In this document: one piece after another, positions 9,601-18,169 of the stretch
Layout: the number at the start of each line of letters is the position of its first letter
Numbering within the stretch: the stretch's first letter is position 1
Assembly: GCA_019695185.1 (NCBI GenBank)
Contig: JAIBAN010000018.1
Span: forward strand, 28,441-92,440
Direction of reading: 5' to 3'
Length of the DNA stretch: 64,000 nucleotides
DNA from: Blastocatellia bacterium
GTDB lineage: Bacteria; Acidobacteriota; Blastocatellia; Chloracidobacteriales; Chloracidobacteriaceae
The notes under the pieces: model-generated
What the model saw: the letters and a program-made list of their open reading frames with translations, nothing else
What the model was told of the DNA's origin: nothing
The model's database searches: none
Translations under genes and position numbers: made by a program

Positions 9601-10695
9601 CGAATGGTTTATTCCGAGCGCCTGTTCGCGCACCGCGAGGGCGCGTTGCAAATAGTCCACAGCTTGTTTGTAATCCCCTTTTTCCCGCCAGAGGAATCCG
9701 ATGTTATTGAGGGTTTCACCGACTTTGGCATGGGTGGAGCCCAACCACTTGTTCCTGATGGCCAGTGCCCGTTGGAACATGGGTTCGGCAGTGCCCAGGT
9801 TTCTGGTTCTGACCAGCAGTATCGCCAAAAAGTTCAAACAGTCGGCGGTCTCCAGGTCTTCGGGACCCCGAATTTTCTCACTCAGCGCCAATGCCCGCCG
9901 CAGGCAGGACTCGGCTTCAGGGTATTTCCCCAGGGATTTGTACAGATTCCCCAGGTTTTGCAATTGGGTGAGGGTTTCAGGATGGTCCGGCCCCAGGCTT
10001 TTTTCCGTCATAGCCAGGGCGTTTTGCAAGATTGATTCAGCTTCTTTGGGTTGGCCTGACTCCATCAGGAGCACACCCAAATTGTTCAGGCTGGAGGTCC
10101 GCGTCGGATGCCCCACCGGCAGTTGCTGCTCGCTGGCGGCTGTGATTTGTTTTTGTAAAGCCAAAGCTTCAGCCAGTTTTCTTTCCTGCCACAATTCAGA
10201 AACCCGATCTGTTTTGGCTGCCAGCAAAATGGCGGGAGCGTCGGTGGGAACCGCCTGTCTCAGTTCCGTCAATTTGATTGCAAATTTCCCCTCTCGTATG
10301 GGGTGACCTGCCGGAGCAACTTCCACCCGATACATGCCACTTTTGGGGGCGATAGAGGCGAGCAGCTCAGTGTTGTAGGCATCGTGAAATACATCCTGCG
10401 TCACCAAGGTTTTGCCATCCGGTCCAATCAAGCTGGCGACAACATCAATTCCGCTTTGCGCCACTGTAATCTCCAGATAGAAACCTGCTTTGGCCTTAAA
10501 TCCAAAAACGGATTTCTGACCAGGAACCAATGGCTGTTCCACTGGTTTCTTGACTTCAAGCACAATCGGGGCATCAGGTTGTTCTTTCTTTTGGGCAAAC
10601 AATGAAAGGGCAGGAAAAACCAGATGCTGGCCGAGGCACAGCCATCCAATCACAACACAGGCGTTCCAAAAACGCCAAATCCGGGAGCAGTTCAT
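6610..10695 (-). CDS. Exported TPR-CHAT protease-like protein (long paralogue)
   Basis: 1361 residues with an N-terminal signal/anchor segment (about residues 8-35). Residues about 45-145 resemble a PPC-type beta-sandwich ('GFYLEITVAQSGIDVVASLIGPDG' in part). About 14 kinesin-light-chain-type TPR units of 42 residues follow ('ALGPDHPDTSQSVNNVGTLY' and similar). The C-terminus is a CHAT (caspase-like) domain with the dyad intact: His1182 in 'HIGTHGYFF' and Cys1265 in 'LSACDTGLG', followed by 'NGEGVYGLRRAFVLAG'. A cysteine-peptidase activity acting outside the cytoplasm is inferred; the substrate is unknown. No clear ribosome site precedes the ATG. A shorter paralogue lies at 36933-40238. Confidence 0.88.
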   Translation of the reverse strand: MNCSRIWRFWNACVVIGWLCLGQHLVFPALSLFAQKKEQPDAPIVLEVKKPVEQPLVPGQKSVFGFKAKAGFYLEITVAQSGIDVVASLIGPDGKTLVTQDVFHDAYNTELLASIAPKSGMYRVEVAPAGHPIREGKFAIKLTELRQAVPTDAPAILLAAKTDRVSELWQERKLAEALALQKQITAASEQQLPVGHPTRTSSLNNLGVLLMESGQPKEAESILQNALAMTEKSLGPDHPETLTQLQNLGNLYKSLGKYPEAESCLRRALALSEKIRGPEDLETADCLNFLAILLVRTRNLGTAEPMFQRALAIRNKWLGSTHAKVGETLNNIGFLWREKGDYKQAVDYLQRALAVREQALGINHSAVAETLRNLAQVELALEHRAAAEQFYQRALKIYELYPDLEVDIAAVLNDLAVLYKNAGNYVQAEPNFQRALALEEKLYGAEHPETIQTLSNFATLYSAKGDYQQAESMFLKVLAIREGVFGPENPFVADTLNSLGLLYDRAGNYPAAEKAYQRALAIREKALGPDHPDTSQSVNNVGTLYFAIGKYPQAELFFLRALAIREKAFGKIHNRTATTLNNLGTFYESRAEYDKAEKYFRQALEIRRQILPPTHPDLSTSLVNLGMVSKGKGDAETALPLLEQALAIREKALGPNHADVGFNLFNLGSVYELKGDLLQAETCYQKALAIQEKALGPNHSNVALTLGNLASLYRRQRKPDVAEPLQRRALEIDEKVLGQEHRVVATDLNNLAWIYWNKGDNVQALAHFQRAQEIIVKALGPTHPLVATTLSNLAGVRQAANQPAQAVAALAQANDIIEQDLNQNLLSGSENQKTLYLKRTASRTDQTISLHLLAAPQDRAAQEAALTVLLRRKGRALDAMTNALEALRRNQNPEVQKLLNEYATVAGQISALTLRGPGNKNPQQHEALLNELKTNKEQLEMDISRRSVEFRTQTTPITLAEVQKWIPAGAVLVEYAVYQPFDAQHQQFGEPHLAAYLLNAAGDIRFAALGPVKPLEPVVAEFRQAIRNPANKQAKTLGRKLERAVFEPVRKLLGASTRVLLSPDGSLNLIPFDALVDERGRFLVQSYEFSYLTSGRDLLRLQNGSHSTNPPLALANPDYAAGQGPKLLGKQFQPLARLSGTAAEAAALKTLFPALNTYEETRATETALTQTRRPEFLHIGTHGYFFPDVEMDSASGNSSQRLLLRDDTPVNLDKIRQENPLLRSYLFFAGANHEASVGDADGILTALEAASLDLWGTKLVVLSACDTGLGDVKNGEGVYGLRRAFVLAGSESQLVSLWPVSDAGTRDLMVDFYGQLKNGAGRSAALRQIRLNFLKNPKRAHPYFWASFILSGEWGNLAGKR

Positions 10696-10735
10696 AAAAT
10701 GAGGGAATCAGTTACAGGCAATTCTGGAAATTGAA

Positions 10736-10766
10736 AATCGGCTTTGGTGCGGGGGCAAAACCGATT
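10736..10766 (-). other. Imperfect hairpin in the TPR-CHAT leader
   Basis: AATCGGCTTTG pairs with CAAAACCGATT (10 of 11) around a G-rich loop, about 40 bp upstream of the TPR-CHAT start. It could be an mRNA leader structure. The rest of 10696-10994 holds only a palindrome copy. Confidence 0.3.
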
Positions 10767-10962
10767 CTTGCTCATCTAAACACAAAAATATTGTCAAATT
10801 GTAACAATTCCCAATGTGATCCAAAAGTTTTCAGTAACTGTTTTGACTGTGGTTCACAGGCAGAGCCACTGGTTACTGCTGTTTTGGTGCTACCGCCGCA
10901 GAGTCTTTCCAAAGTTGCACGCAGTTGCAGGTAAATAGTTGTAAAGAAAATGTTTACCCTGC

Positions 10963-10982
10963 ATTGTCCGAGCTCGGACAAT
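10963..10982. promoter_or_regulatory. 20-bp palindrome, copy 6
   Basis: Perfect copy, 12 bp past the methyltransferase stop codon and 268 bp before the TPR-CHAT start. This placement fits a terminator-like role as well as an operator. Confidence 0.55.
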
Positions 10983-10994
10983 TTGTGCAAGCAG

Positions 10995-11948
10995 TCACAA
11001 CTTATGTTTGGTGCCGCTCATCAGGAGCCGTTCCCCCAGGCCCAGCAATCCCAACAGCCGGTCCATTCCCTGGTGAAACAGGTTGAAAGGAAAAACCGCC
11101 GGCTGGGTATGGGAGGCTGGTGAAGCCGGATCATGAGGCGGCTGGGATTCGGTTTGACTTCGCAGGTCGTGCCACATGCCCTGAAGGTTGAGGCCCTTGG
11201 TCTGGGTGGTTTTTACTTCGAATCCATGGACCTCCAGAAAAATCCCTAATGATGTTTCCGAAAAACAATTGATGTGAGGGCAGCCAAGAAAGCGGGACTT
11301 GGGACCCAGAACCCGGATGTTCAGGCTTTCATAATTGGGCACACTGACAGCCAAAATCCCGCCGGGTTTCAAAATCCGAAAGGCTTCTTCCAGAAAGAGG
11401 TCAGGAAATGGAACCTGCTCCAGGATTTCCCACATGGTAATCACATCAAAATGGTCAGGTGGAAACATTCCTGAAGTGAAATCACCCGATTGGGCAGGCG
11501 GTCCTCCAGCCTTTGGTTGCGTCAGGTTGGAGGCGGCAGTCTCAATGCCCGTGACGGTGAATCCCGCTTGGCGGGCAGCTTGCACAAACCCGCTTTGGGG
11601 ATAACCCACATCCAAGAGAAGTCCCTGGTGGGGGCGGGGAAGTACCTGCAGTTCCGTTTGAAAGCCAGGCGGGGCAGACTCAAGGAGATTCGCACCCGAT
11701 TGACTGGAACGAAGAGGTGTATTTCTGGTATCCGGAGAGGAAAAACCAACTTTTTCCGGAAGCCGTTGGGAAAACACCATTCCACAACCCTGGCATTGGA
11801 CAAAAGTGAGGGATTTTTTTTCAAATTCAGGCTTGGGCTTGGCTTGGCAGCAAACAGGGCAAACCCGCTGTCGGCGGGAAGACAGGGGTGTCTCTTCCGA
11901 CAGGAAATAGGCTGATTCGGGAAATCCAGAAATGGCAGGTGAATCCAT
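10995..11948 (-). CDS. Class I SAM-dependent methyltransferase with N-terminal zinc ribbon
   Basis: About 317 residues from ATG 11948; a TTG at 12026 would add 26 residues, and neither start has a strong ribosome site. Near residue 30 a CPVC...CQGCG pair forms a likely zinc ribbon. A methyltransferase fold follows, with motif I written LLLDVGYPQSG (an unusual form of LDVGCGxG), 'FDVITMWEILEQVPFPDLFLEEAFRIL' in part, and 'LKPGGILAVSVPN'. This layout is common in bacterial Methyltransf_23 proteins that modify sugars or lipids; the substrate cannot be read from the sequence. The C-terminal 80 residues are proline-rich and less conserved. Confidence 0.75.
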   Translation of the reverse strand: MDSPAISGFPESAYFLSEETPLSSRRQRVCPVCCQAKPKPEFEKKSLTFVQCQGCGMVFSQRLPEKVGFSSPDTRNTPLRSSQSGANLLESAPPGFQTELQVLPRPHQGLLLDVGYPQSGFVQAARQAGFTVTGIETAASNLTQPKAGGPPAQSGDFTSGMFPPDHFDVITMWEILEQVPFPDLFLEEAFRILKPGGILAVSVPNYESLNIRVLGPKSRFLGCPHINCFSETSLGIFLEVHGFEVKTTQTKGLNLQGMWHDLRSQTESQPPHDPASPASHTQPAVFPFNLFHQGMDRLLGLLGLGERLLMSGTKHKL

Positions 11949-12199
11949 AGTCTTCACACAGCAGGCCGGTTCGTCGCAAGCGGGGTTTAAATAGTCCAAA
12001 GCTGGTATCGGAGTGTTTTGTCCCAAACATTGACAGGGAATTCGAGGCCGAACGGGGCTGGCAGCAAGGTAAAACGAAAATATTGCGAAAATATTGCTTT
12101 GGGACAGGAAAATGAAGGAGTGAAGGAGTGAAGGTTTGGGTATTCACCGTTCACTCCTTATCAATCAATTGTGGATTTTCTGCCGATGGCAGGTGAGGG

Positions 12200-12829
12200 T
12201 TACTTGACGATTTGCTCCGGCGGCTCGCCGTAGGTCATCACCAAAAACATGACCGTTTCCTTTTTTCCTGGATTCTGATAGGCATGGGCCACATCGGCCC
12301 GAAAATACACGGTGTCTCCGGTGCCCAATTCAACCGGTGGTGCGCTGCCTACGGTCAGGGTTAACTTGCCAGACTGGACAATCAGATTTTCAAAGGTTCC
12401 GGGGGCATGGGGTTCGGCCTGTTCCATATGGCCGGCAGCGAGCCGGAGTTCATAAAATTCAGCCCGGCGGTGAGTGTCAAACGGAAACAAGGCCCGGCTT
12501 TCAAAACTTCCGTCAGAGGAGCGGAGCACTTTGGCCTGTGCCGACCGCTGTATCCAGATGTCAGAGGTTTGTTCCTCGCCCAGCAAATCGGCAAACCGTG
12601 CTTCCAACCCCTGTGAGATTTTCCAGAGCAGCGCAATGGTCGGAGCGCTTTCCCCGGATTCAATCTGACTGAGCATGGTCCGGCTGACGCCGGACAGGAC
12701 CGCCAGCCGTTCAAGGCTCAAGCCGCGTCGTTTGCGCAGTCGCTCCACATTGTCACCAACCCGTTTTTTGAGTTCCTGGGCTTCAAAATCATTTTTGACC
12801 GGTTTGGTTTTGGCAGACTTCTGAACCAT
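12200..12829 (-). CDS. XRE-family transcriptional regulator with cupin domain
   Basis: 209 residues. Residues about 20-85 form an XRE helix-turn-helix ('NVERLRKRRGLSLERLAVLS', 'SRTMLSQIESGESAPTIALLW'). Residues about 130-200 are a cupin ('HAPGTFENLIVQSGKLTLTV', 'GTGDTVYFRADVAHAYQNPG'), as in the SutR/PuuR-type regulators that bind a small effector in the cupin pocket. The ATG at 12829 has GGAAGG upstream and lies only 6 bp after the stop of the SLBB gene, so the two are co-transcribed and probably translationally coupled. It may control its own operon; the effector is unknown. Confidence 0.88.
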   Translation of the reverse strand: MVQKSAKTKPVKNDFEAQELKKRVGDNVERLRKRRGLSLERLAVLSGVSRTMLSQIESGESAPTIALLWKISQGLEARFADLLGEEQTSDIWIQRSAQAKVLRSSDGSFESRALFPFDTHRRAEFYELRLAAGHMEQAEPHAPGTFENLIVQSGKLTLTVGSAPPVELGTGDTVYFRADVAHAYQNPGKKETVMFLVMTYGEPPEQIVK

Positions 12830-12835
12830 GACAAC

Positions 12836-13867
12836 TTACCTTCCAATGACAATAAACCCGAGCGAGGCGGCAATTCCGGTGATAAAGGCGCGATAAAAAT
12901 TGATGCCCACATTGCGGGGTTCGGAATCACGCAAATAAACCACGTCGCCAGGTTGCAGAATGGGGTCTTCCACTTTTTTCTTTTCGATATCGGCCAGATT
13001 GAACCGGATTTCGTCCATCCCCGGCTTGTTCGGTGACACCCGCAGGAGCGAGGCTTTGGATTTGGCAGCCAGGGCCGTCACCCCACCAGCCTGATACACA
13101 GCCTGAGTAAAGGTAATGGATGATTTGATTTGAATGGAGCCGGGTTTGTTGACCTGACCAATTACATAGACCACGGCAGCTTCCGGCACACTCAGGATGT
13201 CACCCGGCTGGAGGCTGCGATTTAACCCGATTTGTCCGTTGAACAGTTCCCGAATATTGATGGATTCAATCTGGGGCTCGCCTTCGGGTTGAGTTTCATT
13301 TCCGCTGCCGGTTTTGGAATCGGGTTGAGGATTGCGAATCAGCAGCAGCTTGTCACCGGCAACAGGGGACATTCCTCCCGCAGCCAGCAGCACATCGAGC
13401 AAACGGGTATTGGCTCGGACCGGATATTTCCCCGGTTTCGCAATGGCTCCTATCACAGTCACGGCCTGAGCTGCATATTCGGCCACAGCCACATACACCT
13501 GTGGTTCCCGAATGTACTTCTGAAAGCTCGTCCGCAGCAACTCGGCCAGTTGCGGTTCCGTCAGACCGGCTGCCTGAACCTGGCCCAGCAGTGGAATGGT
13601 TACATTTCCAGTTGCATTGACCCGAAATTTTCCACTGAGGTCCGCCTGCTTAATGATACGAATATCAAGCACATCGCCTGGCCCAATATTATAATCGCCC
13701 GAGGTTTCGCTGGCGGATTGAGGAGGTGTGAGGGGTGCTTCAATTGCTGGTGGTTCAGCCGGTTTGGGTTTTTCCTGGGCAGAACAAGGGACTGCTGCCC
13801 AACAGCCTGTATATAAAACAACAAGCACAAAAAGAGCGGGAAGACGGGGTTGTCGCAAGAAAATCAT
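12836..13867 (-). CDS. SLBB-domain polysaccharide export protein (Wza-like)
   Basis: 343 residues with an N-terminal signal peptide ending near 'PCSAQ'. A Poly_export domain follows ('YNIGPGDVLDIRIIKQADLS', 'VTIPLLGQVQAAGLTEPQLA', 'REPQVYVAVAEY'), then two SLBB segments ('VTVIGAIAKPGKYPV', 'VYVIGQVNKPGSIQIKSS') and a C-terminal hydrophobic segment 'AFITGIAASLGFIVIG' that could span the outer membrane as the Wza helix does. The signal sequence has no clear lipobox, unlike classical Wza. No Wzc-type kinase or glycosyltransferase is next to it, so it is an orphan export component. It is the first gene of a two-gene unit and is divergent from the kinase at 14057. Confidence 0.88.
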   Translation of the reverse strand: MIFLRQPRLPALFVLVVLYTGCWAAVPCSAQEKPKPAEPPAIEAPLTPPQSASETSGDYNIGPGDVLDIRIIKQADLSGKFRVNATGNVTIPLLGQVQAAGLTEPQLAELLRTSFQKYIREPQVYVAVAEYAAQAVTVIGAIAKPGKYPVRANTRLLDVLLAAGGMSPVAGDKLLLIRNPQPDSKTGSGNETQPEGEPQIESINIRELFNGQIGLNRSLQPGDILSVPEAAVVYVIGQVNKPGSIQIKSSITFTQAVYQAGGVTALAAKSKASLLRVSPNKPGMDEIRFNLADIEKKKVEDPILQPGDVVYLRDSEPRNVGINFYRAFITGIAASLGFIVIGR

Positions 13868-14056
13868 CAGAATTCGTTGAAAATTGCCAAGAGATATGCC
13901 ATTTGATAGGAATCAGGAACAAGCATCAAGACTAACTCAACCGCGCCTGTAACTTCAAGATAACACTCTTTCGAACTAGGGGGGACTTTGCCACAAGCGC
14001 TGGTGGTTGCATTGGTTGCAATCAAAGCGAAATTGCATTGTGAGGAGAAGTTCTCA

Positions 14057-16276
14057 ATGACACCCATGACCCTGTTGCAGAAAAAAATCGGCCCATTCGG
14101 GTTAATCAAGGAAATCGGTAACGGAACCCTGGGGGAAACCTGGGTGGCCCGCAAAGACAACACCATGGCCGATTGCATGGTCAAGATAATTCCGGTTTCC
14201 AAACAGTCCGAGGAAGCCTTGCTGCTCGAAGCCAAATACTGGCTTGATTTGGGAATTCACCCCAACATCCTTCCGATTGCCGAAGTCACGGCGGTTGATG
14301 CAAAAATCATTGTGGTTCTGGAAGCGACTCCGGCCACCACTTTGGAACGCTGGCTTAAAATCAATCACGGGAAATCCCCATCCATTAAAACGGCGGTTCA
14401 GATTGTTTCCGACATCCTGAAAGGGCTGGAACATCTGCATACCAACGGGATTTTGCACGCCGACCTAAAACCATCGAATGTCCTCCTGGACGGGCTGGTG
14501 CCCCGGTTGACGGATTATGGAATTGTGCATGTGCTGAAGCCGGATGTGAGCACCCTGAAATTACCGCACCTGTGGTATGCCTCACCTGAAGCACTCAGAG
14601 GGCGCTTTACCCGCAAGGCCGACCTTTGGGCGGCAGCCGTGTTGTTATATCAAATGCTGGCCGGAAGGCTGCCGTTCCCGCATACCGAACCCGAAGAAGT
14701 CCGCTGGGCAATTGCCACTCAGATTCCAGACCCTTTGCCGATGGTGGTGCCGCAGTCGCTCCATGAATTTCTGGAAAAAGCCCTTTCAGTTGAAATGGGG
14801 AATTTTTTTCCCACGGCGGCGGAAATGCGGGCTGAGTTGCTGAAATGCTTTTGGGGGCTCCAAACGACTGAAGACAAAACCACGAGCCCGAAAATGGCGG
14901 ATATCCCGGCTCTGGCCCCGGTGCGGGAAACTGCTCCGGACCCAGCCGCCAAGCCACATATTACGGAACCTTTTTCCAGTGCGGCAGTGTTGCCTTTTGA
15001 AAAAGTCGTCGAGGTAGAAGCCGAAATCACGGCCAAGGTTCCGGTTCAGTCCACTACCGTGCCCTTGGTGCGGGCGGTCGTGACAGAACCGCTCGCCACT
15101 GGCACTGAGGCTTTGTCTGCTGGAACGGAACCGTTGCATGGGACAACCGAACATTTACCGGAAGGGGGAACCGAAAATCTTTTACCAGGAACCAGTTCCT
15201 TGACTGCTTCGACTGAGCCATTACATACACTGACTGGTCATCTGCCAAAATCCAGTGAAACAGTGAAAACCCCGGTCGTGGAACCCACTCAGCCGGTACC
15301 AGCTCAGGAAGGACCTCCATCTGTGCCAGGTTTCGGGGCCGGTTCGGCTTTTTCCACCTACGCTGAACCACAACCGCGCCGGCTTGGCTTTCTACTCCTT
15401 CCCGTGGCCTTGATTTTATTGGTTGTGGGTGGTGTGGCCGGGTTTTTATGGTGGCGTTCGACCCGTCCGGCCCCCGCCGTTGCCAAACAACCTCCAGTGG
15501 TAGCCAAAACATTACCCCCAGCCCCCAAACCAGTTGAACCCAATCCGGCCCCCACTTCCACGAGCCCATCCCCATCCCCTCCAGTTGCCACAACCGGCCC
15601 GAAAACCGTGGTGGCCAAGGATGGTTCCGGTCAATTCCGCTCCATCAACGAAGCGTTGGCCCAGGCCCAGCCCGGTGCGGTGATTGTCATTAAACCCGGT
15701 ACCTATGAGGAAAATCTGGTTCTGAACAAGCAGGTGACCATCCAGGGCGAGGGAAATCGGGATGACATTGTGATTACCAACCACAGTGGGGCCGTTTTGG
15801 AAATGGCAACCGAAAAGGCCGAAATCCGGGGGGTCACCCTGGATGGAGCCGCCGGTTCCAGCCGCCGGCAGGCGTTCACAGTCTTTTTAGCCAAGGGGCA
15901 ACTCTTGCTCGACCAATGCACCATTTCATCGGATTCGCAGGCTTGCGTGGCCATCCAAGGGCCGGGAACCAATCCAACTTTGCGGCGGTGCCTGATTTTT
16001 GACGGAAGTTCAAGCGGCATCGGCATGTGGGACCGCTCCAAAGCCACCATTGAGGATTGTGAAATCAAAGGCAATCAATTTGCCGGGATTGTGATTACCA
16101 AGGGAGCCTCACCAACCATCAAAAACTGTAAAATCAATGCCAATCGGCTCCAGGGCATTAAAGTTGGCGAGGGTGGCTCGGCCAATGTGGAAAATTGTGA
16201 TTTAAGCAATAATCGCAAGGGTGCCTGGGCGATTGACCCTGGCTGCCAGGTCACCAAGAACGGAAATCGGGAATAG
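14057..16276 (+). CDS. Membrane Ser/Thr protein kinase with extracellular parallel beta-helix sensor
   Basis: 739 residues. A GAGGAG site selects the ATG at 14057 over one at 13988. The kinase domain (about 10-270) has Lys43 (VKII), Glu58, 'HADLKPSN' with Asp136 and Asn141, DYG in place of DFG at 153, and 'YASPEAL'. Arg of HRD is replaced by Ala, so it is a non-RD kinase. A Thr/Pro-rich linker with repeated 'TEPL/TEHL' units leads to one transmembrane helix (about 443-468). The outer part has a Pro-rich stalk and a pectin-lyase-like right-handed beta-helix (about 515-739) that opens with 'VVAKDGSGQFRSINEALAQA', like pectinesterase. It may bind a polysaccharide and signal across the membrane. 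Confidence 0.9.
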   Translation: MTPMTLLQKKIGPFGLIKEIGNGTLGETWVARKDNTMADCMVKIIPVSKQSEEALLLEAKYWLDLGIHPNILPIAEVTAVDAKIIVVLEATPATTLERWLKINHGKSPSIKTAVQIVSDILKGLEHLHTNGILHADLKPSNVLLDGLVPRLTDYGIVHVLKPDVSTLKLPHLWYASPEALRGRFTRKADLWAAAVLLYQMLAGRLPFPHTEPEEVRWAIATQIPDPLPMVVPQSLHEFLEKALSVEMGNFFPTAAEMRAELLKCFWGLQTTEDKTTSPKMADIPALAPVRETAPDPAAKPHITEPFSSAAVLPFEKVVEVEAEITAKVPVQSTTVPLVRAVVTEPLATGTEALSAGTEPLHGTTEHLPEGGTENLLPGTSSLTASTEPLHTLTGHLPKSSETVKTPVVEPTQPVPAQEGPPSVPGFGAGSAFSTYAEPQPRRLGFLLLPVALILLVVGGVAGFLWWRSTRPAPAVAKQPPVVAKTLPPAPKPVEPNPAPTSTSPSPSPPVATTGPKTVVAKDGSGQFRSINEALAQAQPGAVIVIKPGTYEENLVLNKQVTIQGEGNRDDIVITNHSGAVLEMATEKAEIRGVTLDGAAGSSRRQAFTVFLAKGQLLLDQCTISSDSQACVAIQGPGTNPTLRRCLIFDGSSSGIGMWDRSKATIEDCEIKGNQFAGIVITKGASPTIKNCKINANRLQGIKVGEGGSANVENCDLSNNRKGAWAIDPGCQVTKNGNRE

Positions 16277-16283
16277 GGAAAAT

Positions 16284-16420
16284 AGGGTCCAGGGTCCAGG
16301 GTTCAGGGTTCAGGGTCTGGGGTCTTTTGAATGGACAATGGGCAATTACAATCAGTTCAAAACCCTTTCTTTTTCTGGTCTTCGAAAACCCTGAACCCTG
16401 AACCCTGAACCCTGAACCCT
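16284..16420. repeat. Inverted GGGTTCA heptamer array between convergent genes
   Basis: Units of GGGTCCA/GGGTTCA fill 16284-16320, and the complementary CCCTGAA units fill 16389-16420, giving stems of about 30 bp around 68 bp. The right arm forms the TAG stop of the anti-sigma gene. A bidirectional terminator function is inferred. Confidence 0.85.
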
Positions 16421-17483
16421 ATTTTTTGATGACATAGGGCAAATAGCGGACCCCTTTTTTTCCGTTCGTCCATTCCTCACACACTACCATTCCCTGCATT
16501 TCATTTTCGTCCAGGTGACTGTTAGGCGTTTTCTCAATCCGCAGGACAGAACCGTTCCAAAACCGACTGCCGACTTTCAGGAAGAATTTGGCTTTTCCTT
16601 CCTTGAGGGTAACCAGGGCCTGCAATCCATCGGATTTTTCAAACATACCGATGACGCGTACTTCGTCAATCAAGTAGGGTTCACTGGTTTCAGGCAAGGC
16701 CGGGCCGGGAAACTCTTTGAGGGGGCGCTTGGCTTTCCACTGCTGAATCCGGCTGGTCCGGGGAGGCGGAGTTGCATCAGCAGGCTGGTTTTGGGCGGGG
16801 GAAAATCCATGCGTATTGGAAAAAGGGTCGTCTGCGGGTGGCAGCCCTTTGGCTCCCGGTGGTTCTGCCCGTTCGGTGGGTTCTGGAAAAGGAAGCTCCA
16901 GAAACGGGTCGGTTGTTTGGTTCCGGTTGGTTGAAGGTTTGGCAGGTTTGGCAAGAACCGCTTTTTCCGGAACCGGGGCCGGGGTTTCCCTGGTTCCGTT
17001 GAGGTGGAAGGTGGTGTAAAACCAACGGGAACCCAAAACCAGTGTGGAACCACTGATAACAAAAACCAATATTCCGGCAGCCAGGACCGTCAGGGCCAAA
17101 CGCAAACGGGGCTGGCGCGAAAAAAACCAACGGGTCAAACGGGTTCGAAGCGGTGGTTGGGAGTTTGCCAGCCCGGTCACCACAGGATTGGGGGATGCTT
17201 GCCGCGAAGTTTCAAAATAGGCGTGCAGGGCCTCCGAAACGGCCAGTTTTCGTTCCAAGGCCGGGTCCATGCGCACCCGTTGCCGTAACTGGTTTTGTAG
17301 GGCAGGTGTCAACTCACCTCCGGCAAACTGGTCCAGCAGGTCCTCCTCCAGGGATTCCAGCAGGGCGAAAAGTTCCGCATCCTCCAACAAACGGGCCTCC
17401 AGTGCATCCCGTTCGGCTGTGGGAAGTTCCCCTTTCAGATAGGCAGTTAATTGGGCTTCGAGGGAATGGTTGGTTTCCGGCAT
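16419..17483 (-). CDS. Anti-sigma factor with PilP-like C-terminal module
   Basis: 354 residues, starting 3 bp after the ECF sigma gene, hence its likely partner. The cytoplasmic N-terminus (about 1-90) is helical ('LTAYLKGELPTAERDALEAR') and has no zinc-binding His/Cys set. A transmembrane helix spans about 128-151. A Pro-rich linker follows, and the C-terminal part (about 270-354) reads 'VRVIGMFEKSDGLQALVTLK', 'FFLKVGSRFWNGSVLRIEK' and 'MVVCEEW'. The same arrangement occurs in the exported protein at 18279-18824, and both recall the small beta domain of type IV pilus protein PilP. The outer part may sense or bind an envelope partner. The stop codon lies in a heptamer array. Confidence 0.7.
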   Translation of the reverse strand: MPETNHSLEAQLTAYLKGELPTAERDALEARLLEDAELFALLESLEEDLLDQFAGGELTPALQNQLRQRVRMDPALERKLAVSEALHAYFETSRQASPNPVVTGLANSQPPLRTRLTRWFFSRQPRLRLALTVLAAGILVFVISGSTLVLGSRWFYTTFHLNGTRETPAPVPEKAVLAKPAKPSTNRNQTTDPFLELPFPEPTERAEPPGAKGLPPADDPFSNTHGFSPAQNQPADATPPPRTSRIQQWKAKRPLKEFPGPALPETSEPYLIDEVRVIGMFEKSDGLQALVTLKEGKAKFFLKVGSRFWNGSVLRIEKTPNSHLDENEMQGMVVCEEWTNGKKGVRYLPYVIKK

Positions 17484-17486
17484 AGG

Positions 17487-18116
17487 TTATTTCCGCCGTT
17501 CAGCAATATTGCGTACAGTAAGGCACCCATTGATGCAAGTTTCAAGCTTTTCCCGAATCCGGTGAATGCGCAACCGCAGGGAACTCATGGGGATTCCCAG
17601 GTCTGCCGCCAGCTTTTCACGGGTGGCAATCCGTTCCCGGAGGGCTCCCTGGTGATAAGTAATGAACAACTCCCGTGATTCAGGCGAAAGTTTTTGTAAA
17701 CAGGTTTCCAGGCATTCCAGTCGTCTTTCCTTGGTCTGTTGTTCCTCGATTTTCTCAATTTCCTGGATTGGATTGGTGGCCGGCGGTTGAAAAATTGGTC
17801 GGTCGGCCAGCCCCTCGACGTTGCGTTCCTGGCTTTTCCAATATTCCCGGAGCACGTTCCGGGCCACTCCCTGGATGTAGGTGAACGGATTTTCCGACTC
17901 AATCCGGACACCTTCAGCCAGTCTCCGGGCCACCCGGAACAGCGTTTCATCGGCCACTTCCTCCGCGCCGGGGCAACCCTGTAACAACAACAGTTTCCGC
18001 AGCCTTCCCCGTAGTTGTTCAAACACAATCCCGGCCTGCTCCCGGTCTGGATGGAGCCAGAACAGAAACTGGTCAAACACTTCCTGCGAAAGTTCAAAAG
18101 TTGGCTTGACTGCCAT
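17487..18116 (-). CDS. ECF-type RNA polymerase sigma factor
   Basis: 209 residues. Region 2 is recognisable in 'EEVADETLFRVARRLAEGV' and 'NPFTYIQGVARNVLREYWKS'. Region 4 is recognisable in 'LSPESRELFITYHQGALRER' followed by a helix-turn-helix 'EKLAADLGIPMSSLRLRIHR'. The size fits ECF sigma factors that are held by a membrane anti-sigma. The anti-sigma gene follows after 3 bp. Across the divergent gap lies a small exported protein with the same C-terminal module as the anti-sigma, so these three genes probably form one regulatory unit for an envelope function. Confidence 0.88.
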   Translation of the reverse strand: MAVKPTFELSQEVFDQFLFWLHPDREQAGIVFEQLRGRLRKLLLLQGCPGAEEVADETLFRVARRLAEGVRIESENPFTYIQGVARNVLREYWKSQERNVEGLADRPIFQPPATNPIQEIEKIEEQQTKERRLECLETCLQKLSPESRELFITYHQGALRERIATREKLAADLGIPMSSLRLRIHRIREKLETCINGCLTVRNIAERRK

Positions 18117-18169
18117 GCAAGAGAATCAACCTTTGGTTAAAGGGGCCGGGTACAATGAAATTGGCTTGT

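Noticed and set aside
6610..10695. TPR-CHAT as part of a type III-E CRISPR (Craspase) system
   Set aside because: No gRAMP effector, CRISPR array or RpoE/Csx30-type partner is nearby, and both TPR-CHAT proteins have export signals.
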